A DNA stretch of 11,883 bases from an uncultured Verrucomicrobiota bacterium (GTDB lineage: Bacteria > Verrucomicrobiota > Verrucomicrobiia > Limisphaerales > UBA9464). The notes below the pieces were generated by a model. It was not told the DNA's origin and made no database searches. It saw only the letters and a program-made list of their open reading frames with translations. Where the stretch lies: the NCBI GenBank assembly GCA_903925515.1, contig CAIYFP010000526.1, positions 1-11,883 on the forward strand, in the 5' to 3' direction. The position numbers and the translations under genes are program-made. This document shows positions 1 to 6,438 of this stretch, in pieces. Position 1 is the stretch's first letter. The number at the start of each line of letters is the position of its first letter.

Positions 1-893
1 CCACGACCGCCGCCGCCGCGATGCTGCCTGCCATATCCGTCCATGCTCCGGACGAACGCCAGCAACGCGTAGTAATCCTTCTGCGACACCGGGTCGTACT
101 TGTGGTCATGGCAACGCGCACAGCCCACCGTCAGCCCAAGGAACGCCGTCCCCGTCGTCGAGAGGACATCATCAAGATCGTCGAACTCCGCCGCCATCGT
201 GTCGTCCGGCTCGTCGTCCCAGACGTGCAGCCGGTAGAAGCCCGTGGCCACCACCGCATCCCGCGCCGCCCCTGACAGCGTCGGCGCGCCCGCCCACTCC
301 GCCTCCGCCAGCTCGTCCCCCGCCAACTGCTCGCGCACGAACCGGTCGTAGGGCTTGTCCGCGTTGAACGACCCGATCACGTAGTCCCGGTAACGCCATG
401 CGTGCGGCTTCGCACCGTCCCGCTCGTAGCCGTTGCTTTCCCCATATCGCACCAGGTCCAGCCAATGACGCCCCCAGCGTTCCCCGTAGTGCGGCGACGC
501 CAGCCAACGCTCCACCAACCCGGCCCATGCCGCGTCCGACGGCTCCCGCTCGAACGCCTCCACCTCCTCCGGCGACGGCGGCAATCCCAGCAGGTCGAAG
601 GCCCCGCGCCGCACCTGTTCCCGCGGCGTCGCCGGGGCCGACAGCCCCAGTCCCATGGCGGACAACTCCCGGCTCAGGTACGCATCGACCGGATGCAATG
701 CCCCGGCCGGGATCGTCCCCGGCTCCAGCGGCAGGAATGACCAGTGCGCGCGGTCCGACTCCGTGACGACGAACGGGCGAGGGCGCAGCGAGGGCCCCTC
801 CGCCGCCATCTCGGCAGCCATCGCGAGGCCGAGCATGCAGAAGGCGCACGCGACGCGGCGGCAACGCCCCGCGCGGGAACATCCGCCCGTCAT
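1..893 (-). CDS. DUF1549/DUF1553-family (PSD1-type) secreted protein, C-terminus cut by window edge
   Basis: The 297 visible residues match the N-terminal half of the DUF1549 proteins abundant in Planctomycetes and Verrucomicrobia. Seen: an Arg-rich n-region and a hydrophobic stretch (VACAFCMLGLAMA) ending near residue 26, which looks like a Sec signal peptide. Then come family-typical segments HPVDAYLSREL, GERWGRHWLDLVRYGESNG, AWRYRDYVIGSFN and DKPYDRFVREQLAGDEL. A heme-type CxxCH site (GCARCHDHKYDP; C258, C261, H262) is followed by YYALLAF. Unlike many PSD1 proteins it has no separate N-terminal cytochrome domain; the mature protein goes almost straight into DUF1549. The DUF1553 half is expected beyond position 1. 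It probably follows the heme-binding gene upstream in one operon and acts in the periplasm in an uncharacterised redox or polysaccharide-degrading role. In-frame ATGs also exist at 914 and 932. I chose 893 for the signal peptide and because the 932 ATG lies inside a palindrome, but no start has a clear ribosome-binding site. Confidence 0.88.
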   Translation of the reverse strand, partial: MTGGCSRAGRCRRVACAFCMLGLAMAAEMAAEGPSLRPRPFVVTESDRAHWSFLPLEPGTIPAGALHPVDAYLSRELSAMGLGLSAPATPREQVRRGAFDLLGLPPSPEEVEAFEREPSDAAWAGLVERWLASPHYGERWGRHWLDLVRYGESNGYERDGAKPHAWRYRDYVIGSFNADKPYDRFVREQLAGDELAEAEWAGAPTLSGAARDAVVATGFYRLHVWDDEPDDTMAAEFDDLDDVLSTTGTAFLGLTVGCARCHDHKYDPVSQKDYYALLAFVRSMDGYGRQHRGGGGR

Positions 894-925
894 GCACGCC
901 CAACGCGCACGCATCGATGCAAGGA

Positions 926-957
926 GGAACATCTCGTGGTGAACCTCGCGATGTTCC
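926..957. repeat. 32-bp imperfect palindrome in the leader of the DUF1549 gene
   Basis: Arms 926-936 and 947-957 pair at 10 of 11 positions (GGAACATC arm against GATGTTCC). The central ten bases can fold further by three pairs. It covers the most upstream in-frame ATG (932) and the only SD-like GAGG of the downstream minus-strand gene. As RNA it would hide both; as DNA it has the form of an operator. There is no T-tract to suggest an intrinsic terminator. Function not known. Confidence 0.5.
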
Positions 958-988
958 CCTGCCCGGCGCCGCCTGCCAAGCATCCGTC

Positions 989-1019
989 CGGGCAACCCCC
1001 ACGCATCGGGAGTTGCCCG
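989..1019 (-). terminator. hairpin between the heme-protein gene and the DUF1549 gene
   Basis: Inverted repeat with a 12-bp stem (989-1000 with 1008-1019) and a 7-base loop. In the minus-strand RNA the single mismatch becomes a G-U pair, so the stem is continuous. It begins 30 bp past the stop codon of the heme-protein gene. No run of T follows, so it may be a weak terminator, an mRNA-end stabiliser or a site that sets the relative expression of the two genes. Confidence 0.35.
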
Positions 1020-1048
1020 TGCCCGGGGCGTCCATCGCACGCCGTCCC

Positions 1049-4000
1049 TCACTCGCTCAGAGCCTCGACCAGGTCCCGCAGCTCGCCCCGGGTCATCAGG
1101 TCGCCCAACCCCTCCGGCATCGCCGACATGGCCCGGTCCCGCGCCCGTATCTTCCCGCTTGGCACCCGCGTCTCCCCGCCATCGGCCATCCCAAGCACCA
1201 CCTCGCCTCCCCCTTCCCTCCTCACCACCCCGGACACCGTCTCCCCGTCGTCCAGCGTCAGGACCACCGTCTCGTATCCCGCCGCAATCCGGCGGTTCGG
1301 GTACAGGATCGACTCCATGACCTGTTCCCGCCCCAGCCTCTTCCCGATCCCGCCCAGCTCCGGCCCCACGTCCCCGCCCACGCCGCCCAGCTTGTGGCAT
1401 CGCATGCAGCCCCAGTCCGACTTCTCCGCAAACAACCTTCGTCCCCGGGCCGCGTCGCCTCCCGCCAACCACTCCGCAACGTTGCCGGGACCTGCGCCAA
1501 CGACCTGCCGGTCCGACGCCATGCCATGCTCCATGGCATGGCTCGCCACGGCCTTGCGCACGGCCTCCGCCGGATGCCTCGCCAGCATCTCCGTCCGCGC
1601 CGCCATGCCTGGCAACGCAAGCGTTCTTCCCGCCTCCAACGCCGCGACCACCAGCGCCGACGGTGCATTCGTGCCCGTGCAGGCAGCCCATGCATCCGAC
1701 AACGCGCCCCTCGCCCCGGCCATGTCCCGCGCCGCCCACCCTGCCGTCAGCCCCGTCACCCGGTCCCGCCGCGGCGGCGAAGGCCAGTCCCGCAGCGCCT
1801 CCACGGCCTCCACCCGCACCTGCTCCGGCAGCTCCGTGTTCATGGCGGCGCGAGCAAGGATCGCGAGGTCCTCCGCCGTGCCGCGCCGGAACGCCGCGTT
1901 GACCGACCTGCGCAGGTAAAACGTCCGCCACTCCAGCTCGGAGAACGGCAGGCGTGCCGACGCGGAGGCCATGGCGGCCGACGCGCCCTTGGGCAGGCCC
2001 GTGTCCAGCTTCTGGATGAGGTCCTTGTACCCGGCCGCGATCCCGGCGTCGTGCACCGCGCGGGCCGCCTCCAGCGCCAGCCATGGGTCCCCGTCCTCAA
2101 GGAACCCCGCCGCCTCCGGCAACGCCAGCCTCCGGTACGCCAGCAACACCACGCCCCGCACGGCCGGGCTGGGATGCCTCGCCAACGGCGTGATCCCCGG
2201 GAACAACATCCCGCCGGACGCATGCCACAACGCCACCACGTGCTGCACCGCCGCATGGCGCACCACCGGGTCCTTCCCGTCCGCACGCGCCAACACCTCG
2301 GCCAGCTCGGGCAACGGCCATGTCAGGGAAGGACGCGAGCCCATGCCCGCCGTCCCAAGCCAACGCCGGGCAAACGTCGGCAGGCTGCGCACCAGCCTCT
2401 CCATCGCACCCAAATGGTATCGAGCCGGCTGCCCCCATGTGGCCGCGCCCCCGGCGGGATGGATGCCCGCCATCACCCGGAACAACTGTCCGTGCGCAAG
2501 GATCGCCGCCGCCGCAACCTGCGGGTTCGGATGTCCGAACGCCTTCCTCAGGCGCACATCCGCCGTCACGAAGCGCGACTCGCCCATCAACCGGCATGCC
2601 TCCACCGCCACCGCCGGGTCCGGGTCGTCCATGAGGCGCATCAGCCCGGACAATTCCTCCGTCCACCCATGCCTCCGGGTGTCCGCCCTCGCCACCTGCG
2701 CCAACGCCCTCAACGCGTGCCGGCGCTGGAACGAGTTCACGCCCCGGAACGCCGCCTCCTCCAGCGCCTCCCATGCGTCGCCGCCCCTCGACGCAAGGTG
2801 GAACTGTGCCTTCTGCCGCACCCTCAGGTCCGGGTGCGCCATCGCCACAATCGCCTCCGCCTCCCCCTCGAATTCCCGCGCCAGCAACCGGGCCGTCCCC
2901 GCGACCTTCTCGTCCCCCGCCAACCCCGGGTCATGCACCCGCCACAACCGCCCCTTCCCCGTCTTCTCCCATCCCTCCACCCAGTCGGCCACCACCACCC
3001 CGCCGCCCGGCGGGAACGCCACGTCCACCGGCGACAACCCCCACAGGAGCTTCCCCTCCATCGACTCGGCGCGGTTGTCCTCCAGCCATGCCCCCGCGGC
3101 CTTCACCCGGAAAAAAGCGCCGTCCGGCTCCACCCGCAGGTGCCGGATGCCGCCCGGGAAGTCCGCCACGAAAAAGGATCCCGCATAACGGTCCCCAAGA
3201 CCCGTTCCCGGGTAGAACGCGATCCCGGCCGGCCCATGGCCCACGTGCGCCACGGGCGGCACCACATGCAAGGCGGTGTTCGTCCCGCGCAGATGCCACA
3301 TCCTCTCCGAGTTCCATGCCCCCATCCCCGGCAACCACTGCCAGCCGATCGTCCAGCCGTGGTCCGACCCCGGCAGCACCAGCGTCCACCGCGCCTTGTC
3401 CCCGCCGTCGCCGTTGTTGTCCCCCGTCCAAAGGTTCCCAAGATCATCGAACGCCAGCTCCTGCGGGTTCCTCAGCCCACGTGCATAAACCTCCAGCCCG
3501 CTCCCGTCCGGCTCGCACCGGAACACCGCGCCCACGTCCGGTTCCGCCCACGTCACGTCCTCCCGCGTGTGCACCGAGGCCCCGCGGTCCGCGACGGTGA
3601 AGTACACCCGTCCGTCCGGCCCCATCGCCAGCCCGTGCAGGTCGTGCCCGCCGTACGCCACGTGCACGCCAAACCCCGAAAGCAGGGGCTTTCCCTTCTC
3701 GATCTTGCCCGGCATGGGGCCGGGCGCCGGCCATTTCCAAACGTCCGGGATGCATGTCATCCACACGTCCCCGCCCGCCACCATCACACCCGCCGCCACG
3801 CCGCTCGTGATGCCATCCAATCCGTCCACCAGCACCTCCGACCGGTCCGCCCGCCCGTCCCCGTCCGAGTCCCATACCAGCCGCAATCGCTCTGATTCCA
3901 CCTGCAAGTCCCGCCCGTCCACCACGCCGTCGCCGTTGAAGTCCCGGAACCCCCCGCGCCCGCCGCGCGTCGCCGCCGCACGGAACGCGGCGTTCGTCGC

Positions 4001-4402
4001 CAACTGCCCCGTGAGGAACCGCGCCCGGTCCTCCACCGTCCGCAGCGCAAGGTCGTCCTCCACCCAGTCCTTGAAGTTGCGGATGTCGAACACGCTCGTG
4101 CGACGCCGCCCCGTCTCCACCACGTAGGCGCGCCCGGACCCGTCGAAGTCGATCGAGGTCACGTCCTTCAGCAACGGTTCGGCCGCCCATGCCTCGACGC
4201 GCAGGCCCGGCGCCACGGCAAGCCGGGCACGCGCCTGCTCCACGGGCGCCGCCGAAGCCCCGGGGACCGCCGGCGATCCGCCGCCCGAGGACGCATCGGC
4301 CATGGCGCAAGGCCCGACGGCACAATGAAGCCCCGTCGCGATGACCCATGCCACCACGCCACCGACCCGACCCCGTCCACCGACCGTGCCCGCAACCGAC
4401 AT
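1049..4402 (-). CDS. PVC-type heme-binding CxxCH protein: beta-propeller, HEAT repeats, C-terminal cytochrome c
   Basis: This 1117-residue secreted protein has the architecture annotated as PVC-type heme-binding CxxCH or membrane-bound dehydrogenase. Seen: a signal peptide (hydrophobic VVAWVIATGLHCAVG, cleavage near CAMA-DASS around residue 34). A sorbosone/glucose-dehydrogenase-like propeller follows at about 45-470 (VAPGLRVEAWAAEPLL, GHDLHGLAMGPDGRVYF, GLRNPQELAFDDLGNLW, HGPAGIAFYPG). Two Asp-rich calcium-type loops lie within it, near 154-166 (DFNGDGVVDGRDL) and 177-190 (DSDGDGRADRSE). HEAT-like helical repeats occupy about 505-960. A cytochrome c domain holds CMRCH (C999, C1002, H1003), with Met1095 (SAMPEGL) as likely axial ligand. 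It presumably oxidises a sugar-like substrate in the periplasm and passes electrons through the heme; substrate unknown. The frame stays open to 5062, but that extension would run antisense through the FmdB gene, so I start at the ATG just before the signal peptide. An ATG at 4462 is the alternative; neither has a clear SD. Confidence 0.93.
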   Translation of the reverse strand: MSVAGTVGGRGRVGGVVAWVIATGLHCAVGPCAMADASSGGGSPAVPGASAAPVEQARARLAVAPGLRVEAWAAEPLLKDVTSIDFDGSGRAYVVETGRRRTSVFDIRNFKDWVEDDLALRTVEDRARFLTGQLATNAAFRAAATRGGRGGFRDFNGDGVVDGRDLQVESERLRLVWDSDGDGRADRSEVLVDGLDGITSGVAAGVMVAGGDVWMTCIPDVWKWPAPGPMPGKIEKGKPLLSGFGVHVAYGGHDLHGLAMGPDGRVYFTVADRGASVHTREDVTWAEPDVGAVFRCEPDGSGLEVYARGLRNPQELAFDDLGNLWTGDNNGDGGDKARWTLVLPGSDHGWTIGWQWLPGMGAWNSERMWHLRGTNTALHVVPPVAHVGHGPAGIAFYPGTGLGDRYAGSFFVADFPGGIRHLRVEPDGAFFRVKAAGAWLEDNRAESMEGKLLWGLSPVDVAFPPGGGVVVADWVEGWEKTGKGRLWRVHDPGLAGDEKVAGTARLLAREFEGEAEAIVAMAHPDLRVRQKAQFHLASRGGDAWEALEEAAFRGVNSFQRRHALRALAQVARADTRRHGWTEELSGLMRLMDDPDPAVAVEACRLMGESRFVTADVRLRKAFGHPNPQVAAAAILAHGQLFRVMAGIHPAGGAATWGQPARYHLGAMERLVRSLPTFARRWLGTAGMGSRPSLTWPLPELAEVLARADGKDPVVRHAAVQHVVALWHASGGMLFPGITPLARHPSPAVRGVVLLAYRRLALPEAAGFLEDGDPWLALEAARAVHDAGIAAGYKDLIQKLDTGLPKGASAAMASASARLPFSELEWRTFYLRRSVNAAFRRGTAEDLAILARAAMNTELPEQVRVEAVEALRDWPSPPRRDRVTGLTAGWAARDMAGARGALSDAWAACTGTNAPSALVVAALEAGRTLALPGMAARTEMLARHPAEAVRKAVASHAMEHGMASDRQVVGAGPGNVAEWLAGGDAARGRRLFAEKSDWGCMRCHKLGGVGGDVGPELGGIGKRLGREQVMESILYPNRRIAAGYETVVLTLDDGETVSGVVRREGGGEVVLGMADGGETRVPSGKIRARDRAMSAMPEGLGDLMTRGELRDLVEALSE

Positions 4403-4693
4403 GCGCGTGATGCTGCCATCGCTCCCGTCCACGGCAAAGCACCGCGCCACGATGCCGTGCATCCCGGGGTTGTCGGCGACTTCCGGACGTGCGGCGGAGA
4501 TCGGACCGGTCGCGCCGGGCGGGAGCATGGAGTGGCGGCCGGGGACGGCCGCGCTCCCAGGGTGGAGCCCGCACGACGTCCTCGGCGCCACCCAGCCCTT
4601 CGGGATGCTCCGTCGTCCAAACAACCTGTTGGCCGCCGCAGCGGCTTCCGGCATCGTCGAGGCCGTCCCGGCGAGGCCGGGCCTATTCGCGAC
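4403..4693. promoter_or_regulatory. 291-bp divergent intergenic region
   Basis: It lies between the start of the heme-binding gene (minus) and the start of the FmdB gene (plus), so it should hold promoters for both. I cannot point to convincing -35/-10 boxes. It contains one copy of the palindromic repeat described at 4526-4562. Reading frames cross it on both strands but show no recognisable protein. Confidence 0.45.
4526..4562 (+). repeat. dispersed palindromic GC-rich repeat, copy A
   Basis: The 19-base core at 4539-4557 (CCGGGGACGGCCGCGCTCC) recurs with one mismatch at 10221-10239. Similarity extends outward with one gap to a shared CATGGA on the left and AGG on the right. In copy A, GCGGCC and GGCCGC (4535-4540 and 4547-4552) form a perfect 6-bp stem around a 6-base loop. 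Both copies are intergenic and in the same orientation, as expected of a REP-like element. Confidence 0.45.
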
Positions 4694-5038
4694 ATGCCTA
4701 CCTACGAGTACGTCTGCCAAAAGTGCGGGCACGCCTTCGAGTGCGTGCAGTCCATGAAGGCGCCCGCGCTCGGGACCTGCCCCAAGGAATCCTGCCCCAT
4801 GCCCCGCTGGGGCAAGGGCCGCGTGCGCCGCGGCATCGGGGGCGGCGCCGGCCTGATCTTCAAGGGGTCCGGCTTCTACATCACCGACTACCGCTCCGAG
4901 GGCTACAAGTCCGCCGCCAAGGCCGACTCCGGCTCCGGCCCGGCGACCCCCAAGGCCGAGCCCAAGGCGGACCCGAAGCCCAAGCCGGAAGCCAAGCCCG
5001 CCCCGGGCGGGACGACGTCCGGCAGCAAGGCCTCCTGA
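4694..5038 (+). CDS. FmdB-family zinc-ribbon protein with Pro/Lys/Ala-rich tail
   Basis: This 114-residue protein opens with the family signature MPTYEYVCQKCGHAFE and carries GAGLIFKGSGFYITDYRS at about 51-68, diagnostic for the FmdB zinc-ribbon family. The metal ligands are C8, C11, C29 and C34. The second knuckle is CPKESC (four residues between cysteines) instead of the usual CPxCG, a form I associate with Verrucomicrobia. From about residue 73 to 114 the protein is a low-complexity Ala/Lys/Pro/Gly tail, probably disordered. FmdB was named for a suspected regulatory role at formamidase and amidase genes, but the family is functionally poorly defined. No SD is visible before the ATG; the start is set by the conserved N-terminus. 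The next gene begins 2 bp after this stop, which suggests coupled translation. Confidence 0.93.
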   Translation: MPTYEYVCQKCGHAFECVQSMKAPALGTCPKESCPMPRWGKGRVRRGIGGGAGLIFKGSGFYITDYRSEGYKSAAKADSGSGPATPKAEPKADPKPKPEAKPAPGGTTSGSKAS

Positions 5039-5040
5039 CC

Positions 5041-6438
5041 GTGCGCCGTCGCCGAGCTTCATCCCGCGGCCCGGCCCTCCTCGCGGCGCTCTCCATCGGC
5101 ATGGGATGCCATGCCCCGGCGGCCGCCCAGACCGTTCCCCGGCCCTCCTTGCCCGGCTCCGTCGTCGCGCCCTTCACCGCCCGCGACGTGTCTGGCCAGT
5201 TCGTCGTCTCCGGTGGCCCGGCGCCCGACCCGCGCGTGGGCGTGATCCCGGCGGCCGCGCCGGAGCTTGGCGACGTGACGTTGCAGGCGCAGTGGTTGGC
5301 GGTCACGGCGGACCGCACGCGGCGCACGTTGCAGCGGTTGATGGGGCTGCCGGAGGGCTGGCGCGGCAAGGTCTTCGTCAACATCCACGACTCCGGCCCC
5401 GAGGCCGCCCCGGCCGCCGTCCAGCTCCGGCCCGTGCTGCTCCATGGCGCATGGAACGTCCGGCTGGACCTTCCCGCCAAGCTGCCGTGGAAGACGCTCG
5501 TGCGCGTCCTCGTGGACGCCCTGCTGGTGGAGATGGCCGGGCGCGAGGCCGGGCAACGACCCGTCGTGGTGCCCCTGTGGTTGTCCGAGGGCATGACGGG
5601 CCTCGTGCTCGCCGACCGCGGCCGGGACCTCCTTGTGGAGGGCCACACCGCCGTGATGCAGAACGCCGTGAAGCCCGAGTTGCTGGTGGAGGTCCGCAAG
5701 GTCCTCGGCGGGCGCGCGCCGCTGCTTCTCGACGAGCTCGCCTTCCCCCCCGCCTCCATGGCATCCGACCCGGCCGCCCATGCCGCCTACCGCGCCTCCG
5801 CGACGCTGCTTTGCCATGAGCTGCTCGCAGACCGCGACGGCCGACGCGCCCTCGCGGGCTTCGTCGCCGCGTTGCCCCGGCACGAGAACTGGCAGATGGC
5901 TTTCCTCGCCGCCCATCGCCCCCGCTTCCTCTCCATGCTGGAGGCCGAGAAATGGTGGGCCGTCAACGCCGTCCATGTCCTCGGGCGCGACCCCGCCATG
6001 GTCTGGTCCCGGCAGGCCACGCTCCTTCACCTCGACGCCCTGCTCACCGAGAACGCCGAGATCCGCGTCTCCACCAACGCGCCGGCATCGCGCCAGTCCA
6101 TCCGGCTCGCCGACCTTGTCTCGCGCTGGGATGCCGGGGTGATGCGCGACGTGGTCCGGCGCAAGCTCGCCCAGCTCCGGCAACTCCAGCGGCACGCCAG
6201 CAAGGATTCCCTCCCCCTCGTCGCCGACTACCACCAAGCCCTGCAAGCCCTCGACGACCCCGTCCTTCGCCCCGAGTCCGACGCGCTCCGCCGGAACGAC
6301 ATGGAGCCCCGCCTCCGCATCGTCGCCACGCGGGTCTCCCGCGAGCTTCGCGCCCTCGACGCACGGCTCGCCGAATGGAAGAGGCTCCCGCCGGCTGCAA
6401 CCCTTCCGGCCACCCCTCAGCGACGTCGCAACCGGTAG
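5041..6438 (+). CDS. secreted protein, probably a catalytically inactive gluzincin (peptidase MA-like)
   Basis: A 465-residue protein from a GTG start two bases after the FmdB stop. An Arg-rich n-region, a short hydrophobic core (ALLAALSIGMG) and an Ala-rich cleavage region near residue 30 make a plausible Sec signal peptide; the cysteine at about residue 22 does not fit a strict lipobox. I do not recognise a named family. The arrangement at 150-300 resembles peptidase MA-like gluzincins: VPLWLSEGM with E183 resembles their third zinc ligand segment. About 24 residues earlier, where HExxH would be expected, the sequence is VDALL (158-162), so zinc ligands and catalytic Glu are missing. YRASATLLCHELLADRDG and the following helices fit the usual continuation. 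The last 130 residues are Arg- and Leu-rich, probably helical. Likely roles, by inference, are a binding or scaffold protein in the periplasm. Its 3' end overlaps the convergent lamin-tail gene by 22 bp. ATG 5101 is a poorer start because it loses the signal peptide. Confidence 0.8.
   Translation: MRRRRASSRGPALLAALSIGMGCHAPAAAQTVPRPSLPGSVVAPFTARDVSGQFVVSGGPAPDPRVGVIPAAAPELGDVTLQAQWLAVTADRTRRTLQRLMGLPEGWRGKVFVNIHDSGPEAAPAAVQLRPVLLHGAWNVRLDLPAKLPWKTLVRVLVDALLVEMAGREAGQRPVVVPLWLSEGMTGLVLADRGRDLLVEGHTAVMQNAVKPELLVEVRKVLGGRAPLLLDELAFPPASMASDPAAHAAYRASATLLCHELLADRDGRRALAGFVAALPRHENWQMAFLAAHRPRFLSMLEAEKWWAVNAVHVLGRDPAMVWSRQATLLHLDALLTENAEIRVSTNAPASRQSIRLADLVSRWDAGVMRDVVRRKLAQLRQLQRHASKDSLPLVADYHQALQALDDPVLRPESDALRRNDMEPRLRIVATRVSRELRALDARLAEWKRLPPAATLPATPQRRRNR

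Noticed and set aside
172..1035. Minus-strand open frame of 287 codons overlapping the DUF1549 gene
   Set aside because: It is a frame-shifted shadow; the recognised DUF1549 motifs, including CxxCH, lie in a different frame that stays open to the window edge.
917..3895. Plus-strand open frame of 992 codons opposite the heme-binding gene
   Set aside because: It is antisense to a clearly recognised protein, its product is a Pro/Arg/His-rich mixture without motifs, and such frames are expected in very GC-rich DNA.
4403..5062. N-terminal extension of the heme-binding protein by up to 220 residues
   Set aside because: It would run antisense through the FmdB gene and puts the signal peptide in the middle of the chain. 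The sequence before 4402 has no family similarity.
5041..5130. Lipoprotein signal at the start of the pseudo-peptidase
   Set aside because: The residues before Cys (GMG) do not satisfy the usual lipobox; a standard Sec cleavage after the Ala-rich stretch fits better.
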